Source of the DNA: Glaciecola sp. XM2
Lineage (GTDB): Bacteria > Pseudomonadota > Gammaproteobacteria > Enterobacterales > Alteromonadaceae
Direction of reading: 5' to 3'
DNA length: 64,000 nt
Assembly (NCBI RefSeq): GCF_018595715.1
Contig: NZ_JAHEOJ010000025.1
Location: 4,300-68,299, forward strand
The notes beneath the pieces were generated by a model. That model was not told the DNA's origin and did not search any database. It worked only from the letters and a program-made list of their open reading frames with translations. Position numbers and translations under genes: made by a program. Shown piece after piece: positions 46,821-56,118 of this stretch. Every line of letters begins with the position of its first letter. The first letter of the stretch is position 1.

Positions 46821-47372
46821 ATGACAACTTCTACTTCGATAAAAACAGAACAAAACGCCGAACAAATCATAGAAAAATTACTCAGTTTCAAACCGGTATT
46901 GGTAAATAAGCTTACGCAAATGGTTGAAGCTGCGCGTGCGGAAGATATCGCACAAGAGGCTTATTTGGCGCTCTACCTTAAACTGCAAAACGATAGGTTG
47001 GAGTCTCCCATTGCGTATCTGGTCACGAGTGCGAAACGTATGGCTATTTCTGCACTTCGCCACGATAAAGTTTGCCAAGCTTATTATGAAACACACAAAC
47101 AGTCCGAATCCTATCGCACCCTTTCTATCGAAAAAGGCGCTATGGGCGAGCAAACCAGTGAGTTGTTGATACAAGCCATTAATCGATTGCCCCCCATATG
47201 TCGGCAAGTGTTTATTATGAGAAAAATTGAAGAAAAATCCCACAGCGAGATTGCTGACATGATGTGTATTTCTAAAAAGACCGTCGAAAACCATTTGGCT
47301 AAGGGCTTGCAACTTTGCCGCAAATACATGGTCGAAAGCAGCACGAAGACAACAAGAAGACAGGTCGGCTAA
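46821..47372 (+). CDS. ECF-family RNA polymerase sigma factor (FecI-like)
   Basis: Alternative sigma factor of 183 aa with a sigma70 region 2 (AEDIAQEAYLALYLKLQNDRLESPIAYLVTSAKRMAISALRHDK, in two parts about residues 35-80) and region 4 (INRLPPICRQVFIMRKIEEKSHSEIADMMCISKKTVENHLAKG, about 118-165). The order with the following FecR-like protein and TonB-dependent receptor is that of FecI-type surface-signalling operons. AGGTGGG lies 5 nt before the ATG at 46821. The stop codon overlaps the ATG of the next gene (TAATG), implying coupled translation. Confidence 0.93.
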   Translation: MTTSTSIKTEQNAEQIIEKLLSFKPVLVNKLTQMVEAARAEDIAQEAYLALYLKLQNDRLESPIAYLVTSAKRMAISALRHDKVCQAYYETHKQSESYRTLSIEKGAMGEQTSELLIQAINRLPPICRQVFIMRKIEEKSHSEIADMMCISKKTVENHLAKGLQLCRKYMVESSTKTTRRQVG

Positions 47373-47767
47373 TGTTTATCGAAGAATGGGCTGGTGCAAG
47401 AATTCCTCAGCGCGTCATTGATGATGCGTCATCTTGGATTGCAAAGTTTGATGATGAGGACACGCAACCTGAAGACTATCAAGAGCTGAACGAATGGCTG
47501 ATGTCTGATGCGAAACATCGTCAAGCCTTTGAAGAGCTCTCTTTGTTGTGGGCGCAATCTTCCGTTATTAAAACGATGGCGGACCGTATTGAGCGCTCTC
47601 AAGTTATTCAACTACCTCAAAATATAAAGGGTATGGGCGCTACATCGCAGCCCAATAACGGCATTTTAAATTGCTCCGAAAATGTCGGGTATGCACAGGT
47701 ATCTCCGCCTTTGCTGTGGACAGTCATAGCGACTATTTCTGTTGGTTTCCTCTCCTTGTTGTTCTAA
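47372..47767 (+). CDS. Miniature FecR-like anti-sigma protein
   Basis: Protein of 131 aa with the DUF4880 domain found at the N-terminus of FecR anti-sigma factors (about residues 10-55: DDASSWIAKFDD, YQELNEWLMSDAKHRQAFEELSLLWAQ). A linker follows, and the C-terminus is a single transmembrane helix (LLWTVIATISVGFLSLLF) ending at the stop. The periplasmic FecR domain that normally contacts the receptor is absent. The gene ends cleanly with no homologous frame after it before the receptor start, so the truncation is ancestral rather than a frameshift that I can see. It may hold the sigma factor at the membrane without receptor signalling. It overlaps the sigma gene by one base. Confidence 0.85.
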   Translation: MFIEEWAGARIPQRVIDDASSWIAKFDDEDTQPEDYQELNEWLMSDAKHRQAFEELSLLWAQSSVIKTMADRIERSQVIQLPQNIKGMGATSQPNNGILNCSENVGYAQVSPPLLWTVIATISVGFLSLLF

Positions 47768-47878
47768 TTTCCACTGACCGTTAAAATCCGGTTGTAAATT
47801 TTTTGTAAATATCAATAGGGGTTTTTTGCTCTAGGTGCGTCATGTATGCATAACTAACAATAAAAACGAGCAATAACC

Positions 47879-50872
47879 ATGAAAAAGTCCTATACCAAAT
47901 TTCCCCTTAAGCCGGTTGCTGCCTTTGTTGCAGCTGCTTTAATTGCGCCACCTACATTGGCGCAGCAAAGTGCTGCTGGCGCTCAAGAAGATGAAGCGGT
48001 CGAAAAGATCCAAGTTGTCGGTACACACATCAAAGGCGGCCAAGTGGCAGAAGCCCTTGCGATATCTGTACTCGATGCCGAAGCTATTGAAATACTAGGT
48101 GTGGACTCTCTCGATGAGCTTTTAGAGGCGATCCCAGAAAACGGACAGAATTTTTTTAATGAAGCAGAAAACATCGGCGGCGGTGTCAACGCGGCGCGCG
48201 GTGATGTGGGCGCTTACAACCTGCGTAACTTAGGCACAGGTAACACCTTAGTGTTGCTAAATGGCAGACGCATGGTAAATGCCGCCTCCTATCAAACAGA
48301 AGAAGTTGGCGGAAGCTTCGTGCCTGTCAACTCAGTCAATGTGAATACTATCCCTACTGCAGGCCTGCAAAGAGTTGAAGTACTCAGAGACGGTGCATCT
48401 GCCATCTATGGTGCAGATGCGGTATCGGGTGTTGTAAACCATGTAGTGGATTCAGACTATGTCGGATTCCAAGTGTCGGGTCGATGGACTGAATTTGATA
48501 ATATTCCAAGAGATACGCAAACCCTTAACTTAAAGTGGGGCCAAGATTTAAATGACGGTCGCACCAACGTCAGCGTATTTGCAAATTACTATCAACGCGA
48601 CCGAGTAAACTCTCAGGACGACCCACGCTGGGCAGACTCAGATTTTAGAAGGTTGTTACCTGAAGGCTCACCATATGCAGACACCACATTGTTTAGAAAC
48701 GATAGCGCCAACTCACTATTTGGTCAGTTTGACCTAGTCACAAGAGCCTCGAGCGCAGGTTTGTCTGGAAACCTTACCGACAGCGCAGGCGAGTTTGAGG
48801 TTTTTCCTGCTGGAGATCCACGCTGTGAATACGCAATTAACGCCAACGTTTGTGGCGCAGCAGATGGCAACGGCACGGTTCGCTATAATCTAAATGAAAA
48901 TAGGGATTTGAGTTCAGAGTTAGATAGGACTAACCTTTTCTTATTTATTAACCATGACTTCGATAACGGCGTACAGAGCTTTACTGAAGCATCTTACTAT
49001 CGCTCGAATACTAATTTAAATCGTCATCCGACAGCATCGTTTACGACATCTAGACTGCGTGTTGGCGCAAACAATTTTTATAATCCACTTGGTCCAATCG
49101 GCTCTCCTAACCGTCTGGACGCATCTCTTATACCCGGCGTGCCTGACGAAGGCTTAGAATTGACTATTGATAATTATCGTTATGCTGAGGTGCCGCGCAT
49201 TGTCGACAACAACGGTACGACTATTCGATTGTTACAAGGCTTTAGAGGCTCATGGAATGATTGGGACTGGGAGACCGCACTGACATATTCAAAGGCGGAC
49301 AAGGAAGATATTACACGCAATAGAGTATCAAACACTCTGATGCAAGAAGCCCTAAATGATCCAACCGCCGCGGCATATAATCCCTTTAGCGGTGGCGTGA
49401 ATTCTAATATTGAACGCGCGCTGATAGACGTGCGAAGAGATAATGAAACCGATTTAAAAATGTTTGATATCAAATTTGCAAACAGCGACATTTTTGAGTT
49501 ACCTGGCGGTCCTGTTGGCCTCGTGATTGGTTTTGAATATCGTGAGGAATCGTTCATCGACAATCGTGACGACCGACTAGATGGCACCATCGCATTTACT
49601 GATTTTGAAGGTGATACCTTTCCGTTCGTTTCTGATGTTGTTAACTCAAGTCCTACGCCCGATAGCAGCGGTGAACGTGAAGTAACGTCACTGTTTACTG
49701 AATTACAAATACCTGTGTTAGAGAATCTAAATATACAAGCGGCATTGCGTTACGAAGATTTCTCAGATGTGGGCACTACCACCGTTGGTAAAATTGCCTT
49801 TGGTTGGCGTCCGCTTGAATCGGTGCTGTTAAGAGGCTCATGGTCAGAAGCATTTCGCGCCCCTAACCTGATCACGATTAATGAAAGTATTGTTGCTCGA
49901 AACAATACGCGCGACGACTACGCCTGTCAGTTCGCAGCGCTTAATGGTGGCGACCCAGATGAAAATACCCTTGATTGCAGAAACTCTATACAGCGTATTG
50001 CACAAGGCTCGCAGAACCTTCAACCAGAAACATCGGAAAATATCTCATTGGGTATCGTGCTCACACCAACAGATGATTTTACCGTCACTTTGGACTATTG
50101 GTCTATTGAGAAAGAAGACACAATTGGCTTATTTGGTGAAGAAAACCACACCTTGCTTGATTTGTTGTTGCGCATAGAAAATGGCAATACTAACTGCGAC
50201 AGCACCACCTTCAATCCTGCGGTAACGCGAGCACCTGCTGGCGAAGATGAAGCGGCGATTTACAATGCAGCAGGCATATGTCCTGCGGGTGACATCGAGT
50301 TTATCGATGACCGATATGCGAATTTAGATAAGCGTACTGTTGCAGGATTCGACTTAGGCGTGTATTGGGATTTTGAAACACAAGTCGGTGACTTTGGATT
50401 TAGCTATAACGCTTCTCTATTAGATAAATATGAGCAAGAAGCCGGTGGCGATGCTGCTCTTCTAGTAGCTGCACAAGAAAACGGCGTACTTCCCGCAAGC
50501 TTCCCAATCGATGGCTTTGCCGATTTAATTGGCCGAGATGGTAACCAAGAAAAGCGGCAGACAGCCAGACTGACTTGGCGTCAGAATGACTTTGGTGCAT
50601 CCCTAAGTGCGACTTACGTAGGTGACTTCTACCAAAGCTCACTCACTTTAGATGATGGCACCTTGTACACGATCCCATCGATGACAAGATACAATGCAAC
50701 GTTTGACTATCGCTTTGATTCGTTCCAAGACAGCAGAGCACGATTGCGTTTTGGTGTGAGAAACCTTACGAATGAACGCGCACCGTTAGCAGACCGCTTC
50801 TTTGGTTTCTTCTCAGATGCTCATAACGATTTCGGACGCAGTTACTATGTCGATTTACGCATGACCTTTTAG
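47879..50872 (+). CDS. TonB-dependent outer-membrane receptor
   Basis: Outer-membrane active transporter of 997 aa. The signal peptide ends at PPTLAQ (about residue 28). A TonB box-like VEKIQVVG is followed by the plug (about 45-190: NLRNLGTGNTLVLLNGRRM, GLQRVEVLRDGASAIYGADAVSGVVN) and a 22-strand barrel ending in the aromatic YYVDLRMTF. There is no extended N-terminal signalling (STN) domain, unlike FecA, which fits the missing periplasmic FecR domain upstream. The general type (often annotated as oar- or CirA-like in Alteromonadales) is used for glycans, peptides or other large nutrients. The substrate is unknown; the downstream hydrolases suggest an ester- or peptide-containing compound. 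Confidence 0.95.
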   Translation: MKKSYTKFPLKPVAAFVAAALIAPPTLAQQSAAGAQEDEAVEKIQVVGTHIKGGQVAEALAISVLDAEAIEILGVDSLDELLEAIPENGQNFFNEAENIGGGVNAARGDVGAYNLRNLGTGNTLVLLNGRRMVNAASYQTEEVGGSFVPVNSVNVNTIPTAGLQRVEVLRDGASAIYGADAVSGVVNHVVDSDYVGFQVSGRWTEFDNIPRDTQTLNLKWGQDLNDGRTNVSVFANYYQRDRVNSQDDPRWADSDFRRLLPEGSPYADTTLFRNDSANSLFGQFDLVTRASSAGLSGNLTDSAGEFEVFPAGDPRCEYAINANVCGAADGNGTVRYNLNENRDLSSELDRTNLFLFINHDFDNGVQSFTEASYYRSNTNLNRHPTASFTTSRLRVGANNFYNPLGPIGSPNRLDASLIPGVPDEGLELTIDNYRYAEVPRIVDNNGTTIRLLQGFRGSWNDWDWETALTYSKADKEDITRNRVSNTLMQEALNDPTAAAYNPFSGGVNSNIERALIDVRRDNETDLKMFDIKFANSDIFELPGGPVGLVIGFEYREESFIDNRDDRLDGTIAFTDFEGDTFPFVSDVVNSSPTPDSSGEREVTSLFTELQIPVLENLNIQAALRYEDFSDVGTTTVGKIAFGWRPLESVLLRGSWSEAFRAPNLITINESIVARNNTRDDYACQFAALNGGDPDENTLDCRNSIQRIAQGSQNLQPETSENISLGIVLTPTDDFTVTLDYWSIEKEDTIGLFGEENHTLLDLLLRIENGNTNCDSTTFNPAVTRAPAGEDEAAIYNAAGICPAGDIEFIDDRYANLDKRTVAGFDLGVYWDFETQVGDFGFSYNASLLDKYEQEAGGDAALLVAAQENGVLPASFPIDGFADLIGRDGNQEKRQTARLTWRQNDFGASLSATYVGDFYQSSLTLDDGTLYTIPSMTRYNATFDYRFDSFQDSRARLRFGVRNLTNERAPLADRFFGFFSDAHNDFGRSYYVDLRMTF

Positions 50873-50899
50873 CAGGTTTTAATTGTTGAAACACAAAAC

Positions 50900-50923
50900 A
50901 CCGCGGTAAACTCCTACCGCGGT
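50900..50923 (+). terminator. Hairpin between receptor and transporter genes
   Basis: ACCGCGGTA and TACCGCGGT form a perfect 9-bp stem with a 6-nt loop, followed by AATTTTA rather than a long T-run. It may partly terminate transcription after the abundant receptor mRNA or protect its 3' end, giving lower expression of the downstream genes. Confidence 0.6.
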
Positions 50924-50951
50924 AATTTTATCAATTAACATAAGGTTATAT

Positions 50952-52421
50952 ATGACGACTGCCACTGCAGAGCATCGTGGTCGATACCAAGATATTGGCT
51001 TGGTATTAGGCCCACTATTGTTTTCGATAATGATGTTGTTTGGTGACTCGCAAACAACTATGGATGCAAGCGCTTGGCGCGTTGGTGCAATTGGACTTTG
51101 GATGGCAACTTGGTGGGCGACCGAAGCGGTCCCCGTACCTGTCACTGCCTTTTTGCCCATTGTCTTGTTTCCATTCTTAGGGATAGCATCGATGTCGGAT
51201 GCTACCGCACCCTACGCCAATCCTATTATTTTTCTGTTTCTTGGTGCATTTTTACTGGCTTTAGCGGTAGAGAGATGGAACCTACATACGCGTATCGCCC
51301 TACAAATACTGGCCTTCACAGGCACTGATGGAAAGCGATTAATCGCTGGGTTTATGATAGTCGCAGCCCTTTTATCCATGTGGATGACAAACACCTCTAC
51401 AACAATGATGTTGATGCCTATCGCACTGTCGGTGGCCAATGTTATCGTCGATAACAACTCTAGTTTAAGTAAAAAACAAATAGCGAGCTTTAAAACGGCC
51501 ATGTTGCTTGGACTTGCCTATGCTGCAACCATTGGCGGGTTAGCAACCCTTGTGGGCACACCGCCTAACGCTTTGCTTGTGGCATTTTTATCAGAAAACT
51601 ACGGCATCCAAATATCATTTGCTAGTTGGATGCTGGTAGGCGTGCCAATCATGTTAGTCATGCTACCGCTAGCTTGGTGGTCACTGACGCACTTTTCGTA
51701 CAAGGTCAATATCGCGGCAAACGCACAAGTGCAAACACATTTGGACCAGTTAAAGACCGATTTAGGGCCGATGAGTGACGCGGAAAAGCGCGTTGCGGTT
51801 ATCTTTGCGCTTGTCATCATTTTTTGGATGATAAGACGTCCATTATCTGCATGGCTTGGCATAGATTTTTTATCAGATACCGGCATCGTTATGGCGGCAG
51901 CGGTATTGCTGTTTTTAGTCCCTAGTGGTGACAAAGCACAATCCCAGCTGATGGTTTGGCAAGACACACATCGCCTACCTTGGGCAGTGCTCATCTTATT
52001 TGGGGGCGGATTAAGCCTTGCAGCAGCGGTATCGGGTTCTGGGCTTGCCCAATGGTTAGGGAGTTCATTAACACCTCTTGGTGGCTTAGGTATCTTTGTA
52101 CTCGTAGTAGGCGCAACCGCGCTGGTGATTTTTCTTACTGAGCTAACATCAAACGTTGCTACTGCGGCGACCTTCCTACCCGTCATGGCAGCGGTCGCTT
52201 TGGAGTTAGACGTGTCTCCTTTGTTGCTATGCATTCCTATTACACTAGCGGCAAGTTGCGCGTTCATGTTACCGGTCGCTACACCACCAAATGCCATTGT
52301 ATTTGCGTCTGGTGCACTTAGCATACCGCAAATGGTAAGAGCAGGGTTCGTGCTAAATATGATTGGCATGTTGCTATTGAGTTTGGTTGCTATTTATTTA
52401 GCTCCGTGGATATTTTTATAG
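50952..52421 (+). CDS. DASS/SLC13-family sodium:dicarboxylate symporter
   Basis: Inner-membrane transporter of 489 aa with about 11-12 helices. Motifs of the DASS (CitT/SLC13) family include WWATEAVPVPVTAFLPIVLFP near the N-terminus, the first substrate-binding motif with SNT-like MTNTSTTMMLMPIA, GTPPNALLVAF, and the second half motif ELTSNVATAATFLPV with MLPVATPPNAIVFASG. These usually move succinate, malate, citrate or similar acids with Na+. The position between a TonB receptor and two periplasmic hydrolases suggests it imports an acidic product released from the receptor substrate. AAGG lies 7 nt before the ATG at 50952. Confidence 0.93.
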   Translation: MTTATAEHRGRYQDIGLVLGPLLFSIMMLFGDSQTTMDASAWRVGAIGLWMATWWATEAVPVPVTAFLPIVLFPFLGIASMSDATAPYANPIIFLFLGAFLLALAVERWNLHTRIALQILAFTGTDGKRLIAGFMIVAALLSMWMTNTSTTMMLMPIALSVANVIVDNNSSLSKKQIASFKTAMLLGLAYAATIGGLATLVGTPPNALLVAFLSENYGIQISFASWMLVGVPIMLVMLPLAWWSLTHFSYKVNIAANAQVQTHLDQLKTDLGPMSDAEKRVAVIFALVIIFWMIRRPLSAWLGIDFLSDTGIVMAAAVLLFLVPSGDKAQSQLMVWQDTHRLPWAVLILFGGGLSLAAAVSGSGLAQWLGSSLTPLGGLGIFVLVVGATALVIFLTELTSNVATAATFLPVMAAVALELDVSPLLLCIPITLAASCAFMLPVATPPNAIVFASGALSIPQMVRAGFVLNMIGMLLLSLVAIYLAPWIFL

Positions 52422-52437
52422 GTCAGAGGTGATTTGT

Positions 52438-53280
52438 ATGCTCAAATATCGTTGTATACCGCTACTTGCACTATTGCTATTAGGTAATGTCAGTCATGCT
52501 CAAACAAAAGAGGCTGTCTTAGATAGCGAATTGCCAAAACCTAAGGTCGTAACTACGCCAATCAATCCCCACAATGCGTTATTTGTGGGTAATAGCTTTA
52601 GTTTTTTTAATGATGGCATACACAATCACCTTGGTTCACTCATCCGCTCACAAGGCGCGTGGCAAAGAGGTAAGCATCGCTATCGCCTACAAACGCTATC
52701 TGGGGCCCGAATGCATGAACATGAAAGCATAATTGAAGACGTGGTAGATGCGAAAGAATGGCCGACTGTGGTGCTCCAAGGGCACAGTAATGAACCGATT
52801 GATGCGAAACGAGCAGAACAATTCATTATGTCTACGGCTCAATACGTCAACACCCTAAGACGTAATGACATTCAGCCCATCCTCTTTATGACATGGGCCT
52901 ATGAAAATGAACCAGAGATGATTAACGACTTGGCCAGAACCTATATCGCACTGGCAAATCGTTTGGACGTGCAAGTGGTTCCAGTGGGGATAGCATTTCA
53001 CAACGCTATGCAACAGGCGCCTAGTATTTCTCTTTATACCGCCGACGTTCTAAGCGCTAATGAAAAGCGTGAAATAACTTATCGCAAGGATATTAAACAT
53101 CCGAGTAGAGCTGGCACGTATCTGGCGGCGTGTGTCTTTTATGCAGCGCTTTATCAAAAGTCCCCCGTTGGCATCCCCTATATCGCTGATTTAGGGCCAC
53201 AAGAGGCTGAGCAACTTCAGACCATCGCATGGAATACGGTGGCAGAGTTTTATGGTTGGCAAAAAAATAGCTCGCCCTAA
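52438..53280 (+). CDS. Secreted SGNH/GDSL-type hydrolase
   Basis: Periplasmic hydrolase of 280 aa. The signal peptide (LLALLLLGNVSHA, cleavage near residue 20) is clear. The SGNH-fold blocks are seen: nucleophile Ser in ALFVGNSFSFF (GNS in place of GDS), Gly in TLSGARMHEHE, Asn in VVLQGHSNEPIDA, and the His in KHPSRAGTYLAAC. The set matches SGNH families that act as carbohydrate esterases or similar, such as DUF4886-like proteins. The frame reaches a GTG at 52429, but the ATG at 52438 has AGAGGTG about 8 nt upstream. It follows the transporter gene by 16 bases, so both are in one operon. Confidence 0.82.
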   Translation: MLKYRCIPLLALLLLGNVSHAQTKEAVLDSELPKPKVVTTPINPHNALFVGNSFSFFNDGIHNHLGSLIRSQGAWQRGKHRYRLQTLSGARMHEHESIIEDVVDAKEWPTVVLQGHSNEPIDAKRAEQFIMSTAQYVNTLRRNDIQPILFMTWAYENEPEMINDLARTYIALANRLDVQVVPVGIAFHNAMQQAPSISLYTADVLSANEKREITYRKDIKHPSRAGTYLAACVFYAALYQKSPVGIPYIADLGPQEAEQLQTIAWNTVAEFYGWQKNSSP

Positions 53281-53333
53281 TCTACTGATTCATCTATAAA
53301 GATGAAAATCTTATTAACTGAGTTGACTGTTCG

Positions 53334-54488
53334 ATGATAAAACCTATTTTTGGCATACTCGTACTCATATCCAGCCTGAACACTGCCATTGCATGTGATT
53401 TCAAAGATATATCCTTTGACGCAAACTACGATCAAGGAGGGTTAGCACGTTGCGAACAGCTCTCGGAAACTGAGTTTATATTACATATCGAGCCTGAAGA
53501 TACCCCGATTAATCCAAGCCCTTGGTATAACTTCACGATATCTAGCAAAGTGGCAACCACAGTCTCTATCGCCATTTCTGCTGGCGATGCTCGCCCACGC
53601 TACTTGCCAAAACGTAGCCTCGACGGCTCAACGTTTGAAGCTATTCCATTTACCCTTAAAGATGGCGATATGCATATCGCAGTAGAAGTAAATCAACAGC
53701 CGGTGATGATATCGGCTCAGCAAGTGATAGATAATGAGGACTATGTTCAATGGCAGCAGACACTCACTGAAAAGACATCTTTGTTGCAAAGGGAGATAGG
53801 CAAGTCTACCGAAGGGCGCAGCATCTATGCACTTGTTCATAGTAAGCCAGAAAATAAAGAGTGGTTATTATTGATTGGCCGTCAACATCCACCTGAAATA
53901 AGCGGGGCACAGGCCTATCTAGCGTTTGCACAAGCAATGTTCATCGAACATGCCAACGAGTCGTTTTTGAACCGATTTAACGTGCTGCTAGTGCCAAATA
54001 TGAATCCTGATGGCGTTGCTCATGGACATTGGCGACACAATGTAAAAGGCACAGATCTAAACCGTGACTGGGGGAAATTTACCCAAGCAGAAACCCAAGC
54101 GGTTTACGGGTTTATTAATGAAATCATTCAAGCTGAGCAGCGAATTGTATTTGCTTTAGATTTTCACTCCACACAGCAGGATATATTTTACACCATGCCA
54201 AGTGACTACGGGCTTGCGCCAGCGTTATTCTCAGAAGAATATTTGGCAGATTTAAAGCCGCATTTGGTGTCTTCATTTACCTTGCGAGAGCGTCCTGGCA
54301 GCAGCCCAGGCCGAGGCGTATTAAAGCAATATTTAGCGGACGAATTCAAAATTCATTCGATTACCTATGAAATGGGTGATAACACACCTCTAGAAATGGT
54401 TAATCATGTCGCTACACAAGCAGCAAAAGTGCTACAAAATAAAATGTTGGCAACGCCGCCTGAAGCCTTCATCTTTAAACCAGAATAA
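53334..54488 (+). CDS. Secreted M14 zinc carboxypeptidase (cytosolic-carboxypeptidase-like)
   Basis: Periplasmic metallocarboxypeptidase of 384 aa. A signal peptide (ending NTAIA) is followed by an N-terminal beta domain (about residues 25-130) of the type seen in CCP/AGBL-like M14 enzymes. Zinc ligands are His and Glu in RQHPPE and His in LDFHST; NRDWG in TDLNRDWG contains the substrate-binding Asn-Arg; the general base Glu is in ITYEMGDNTP. CCP-type enzymes often remove acidic (glutamyl) residues, which would fit the dicarboxylate transporter nearby, but this is inference. It is 53 bases after the SGNH gene, and a strong bidirectional terminator follows. Confidence 0.88.
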   Translation: MIKPIFGILVLISSLNTAIACDFKDISFDANYDQGGLARCEQLSETEFILHIEPEDTPINPSPWYNFTISSKVATTVSIAISAGDARPRYLPKRSLDGSTFEAIPFTLKDGDMHIAVEVNQQPVMISAQQVIDNEDYVQWQQTLTEKTSLLQREIGKSTEGRSIYALVHSKPENKEWLLLIGRQHPPEISGAQAYLAFAQAMFIEHANESFLNRFNVLLVPNMNPDGVAHGHWRHNVKGTDLNRDWGKFTQAETQAVYGFINEIIQAEQRIVFALDFHSTQQDIFYTMPSDYGLAPALFSEEYLADLKPHLVSSFTLRERPGSSPGRGVLKQYLADEFKIHSITYEMGDNTPLEMVNHVATQAAKVLQNKMLATPPEAFIFKPE

Positions 54489-54493
54489 ATAAA

Positions 54494-54523
54494 AAAGGCG
54501 CTGATCTTTCGACCAGCGCCTTT
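54494..54523. terminator. Bidirectional terminator ending the uptake operon and the S10 operon
   Basis: AAAGGCGCTG and CAGCGCCTTT form a perfect 10-bp stem with a 10-nt loop, preceded by further A residues and followed by T-rich sequence. It lies 5 bases after the carboxypeptidase stop and 18 bases after rpsQ on the other strand, so it serves both convergent transcripts. Confidence 0.92.
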
Positions 54524-54540
54524 CAATTTTATCCGCTCGA

Positions 54541-54801
54541 TTAAACGACTCGAGCTTTCTCCACTACGTCAACTAACTTCCAAGTTTTGTTCTTGGAAAG
54601 AGGACGACATTCAGTGATGGTCACGATATCGCCTTCATTACACACGTTAGCTTCGTCGTGAGCGTGCATCTTAGTTGAACGCTTAATAAACTTCCCGTAA
54701 ATAGGGTGCTTAACAAAACGCTCTACTACAACAGTAATGGTTTTATCCATTTTGTTGCTGCTTACACGGCCTTGTACTGTACGGATTTTCTGTTCAGTCA
54801 T
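54541..54801 (-). CDS. rpsQ: 30S ribosomal protein S17
   Basis: Primary 16S rRNA-binding protein of 86 aa. [38 protein letters not shown] is the OB-fold signature, seen in parts. Its start overlaps the rpmC stop (TAATG), so it is translationally coupled. It is the last gene of the operon here: a terminator follows and rplN is not adjacent. Confidence 0.98.
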   Translation of the reverse strand: MTEQKIRTVQGRVSSNKMDKTITVVVERFVKHPIYGKFIKRSTKMHAHDEANVCNEGDIVTITECRPLSKNKTWKLVDVVEKARVV

Positions 54802-54992
54802 TACGAATCAGCCTTTTGAGTTAAAATGGTTTTAACACGTGCGATGCTGCGACGTACCGTTTTAAGTTGGTCAGTTTTTTCAAGCTGGCCTGTAGAATGT
54901 TGCATGCGAAGGTTAAACTGTTCACGAAGAAGGTTTAACAACTCAGCATTTAGCTCTTCTACACTCTTTTCTTTAAGTTCAGTCGCGTTCAT
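54801..54992 (-). CDS. rpmC: 50S ribosomal protein L29
   Basis: Two-helix protein of 63 aa near the peptide exit tunnel. [27 protein letters not shown] and [12 protein letters not shown] are typical. Start and stop overlap the neighbouring rplP stop and rpsQ start by the TAATG arrangement. Confidence 0.98.
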   Translation of the reverse strand: MNATELKEKSVEELNAELLNLLREQFNLRMQHSTGQLEKTDQLKTVRRSIARVKTILTQKADS

Positions 54993-55405
54993 TACATCAC
55001 CGTCCGAGTTACAAATGTTGTCTTAAACGGCAATTTAGCTGCAGCCAATTCAAAGGCTTCGCGTGCAATTGACTCAGGAACACCTTCCATTTCGTACAAC
55101 ACACGACCTGGCTGAATTTGGCAAACCCAATATTCAACGTTACCTTTACCTTTACCTTGACGAACCTCTAGAGGCTTCTGGGTAATCGGCTTGTCTGGGA
55201 AAACTCGAATCCAAATTTTACCCTGACGCTTAACATGACGAGTCATGGCTCGACGTGCCGCTTCGATTTGGCGAGCAGTCATACGACCACGGCCAATTGC
55301 TTTTAGGCCGAAGGTGCCGAAGCTTACTTTGCTACCCGCAACAGCAAGACCACGGTTACGACCTTTATGCATTTTACGAAATTTCGTACGCTTTGGTTGT
55401 AACAT
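54992..55405 (-). CDS. rplP: 50S ribosomal protein L16
   Basis: Protein of 137 aa at the A-site finger region of the 50S subunit. It starts [44 protein letters not shown] contains the conserved core. The gene starts 2 bases after the rpsC stop and overlaps rpmC by one base. Confidence 0.98.
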   Translation of the reverse strand: MLQPKRTKFRKMHKGRNRGLAVAGSKVSFGTFGLKAIGRGRMTARQIEAARRAMTRHVKRQGKIWIRVFPDKPITQKPLEVRQGKGKGNVEYWVCQIQPGRVLYEMEGVPESIAREAFELAAAKLPFKTTFVTRTVM

Positions 55406-55407
55406 GA

Positions 55408-56109
55408 TTAGCCCTCTCGCTTAGCGTTGCGCCCTTTCTTCTTAGGTGCAGGAGCTGGTTGCTCTTGAGTAAGTGGTAAACCACCTAATACTTCACCTTT
55501 GAAGATCCAGACTTTAACGCCAATGATCCCGTAAGTGGTTAGTGCTTCAGAGGTCGCGTAATCGATGTCGGCGCGGAATGTATGCAAAGGTACACGACCC
55601 TCACGATACCATTCGCTACGTGCGATTTCAGCGCCACCAAGACGGCCACTTACTTCAACTTTGATTCCTAATGCACCAAGACGCATAGCGTTTTGTACCG
55701 CACGCTTCATGGCGCGACGGAACATAACACGACGCTCTAACTGGCTAGAGATTGAATCTCCAACAAGCTGTGCATCAAGTTCAGGCTTACGTACTTCCGC
55801 AATGTTCACTTGAGCTGGCACACCGGCAAGCTTAGTGACATGGTTGCGAAGTTTCTCTACGTCTTCACCTTTCTTACCAATAACCACACCAGGGCGAGCA
55901 GTGTGAATAGTCACACGTATACTCTTAGCTGGGCGCTCGATCACAATCTTAGAAAGTGATGCGTTCTTAAGTTCTTTAGTCAAATATTGACGAACTTTGT
56001 GGTCGCTATATAAAAAGTCGGCATACTCTGCAGTATTTGCGTACCAGGTCGATGTCCATGGTTTGCTGATACCCAGGCGTATACCGGTAGGATGAACTTT
56101 CTGTCCCAT
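55408..56109 (-). CDS. rpsC: 30S ribosomal protein S3
   Basis: KH-domain ribosomal protein of 233 aa at the mRNA entry channel, with a helicase role. It starts [14 protein letters not shown]; the KH motif is [18 protein letters not shown]. The C-terminus is basic ([15 protein letters not shown]). It is in the standard position between rplV and rplP. Confidence 0.98.
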   Translation of the reverse strand: MGQKVHPTGIRLGISKPWTSTWYANTAEYADFLYSDHKVRQYLTKELKNASLSKIVIERPAKSIRVTIHTARPGVVIGKKGEDVEKLRNHVTKLAGVPAQVNIAEVRKPELDAQLVGDSISSQLERRVMFRRAMKRAVQNAMRLGALGIKVEVSGRLGGAEIARSEWYREGRVPLHTFRADIDYATSEALTTYGIIGVKVWIFKGEVLGGLPLTQEQPAPAPKKKGRNAKREG

Positions 56110-56118
56110 TATCTACTC

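Noticed and set aside
51599-52369. 256-aa frame opposite the DASS transporter gene
   Set aside because: Long antisense frames are common opposite membrane-protein genes; the composition is not protein-like and the plus-strand gene is certain.
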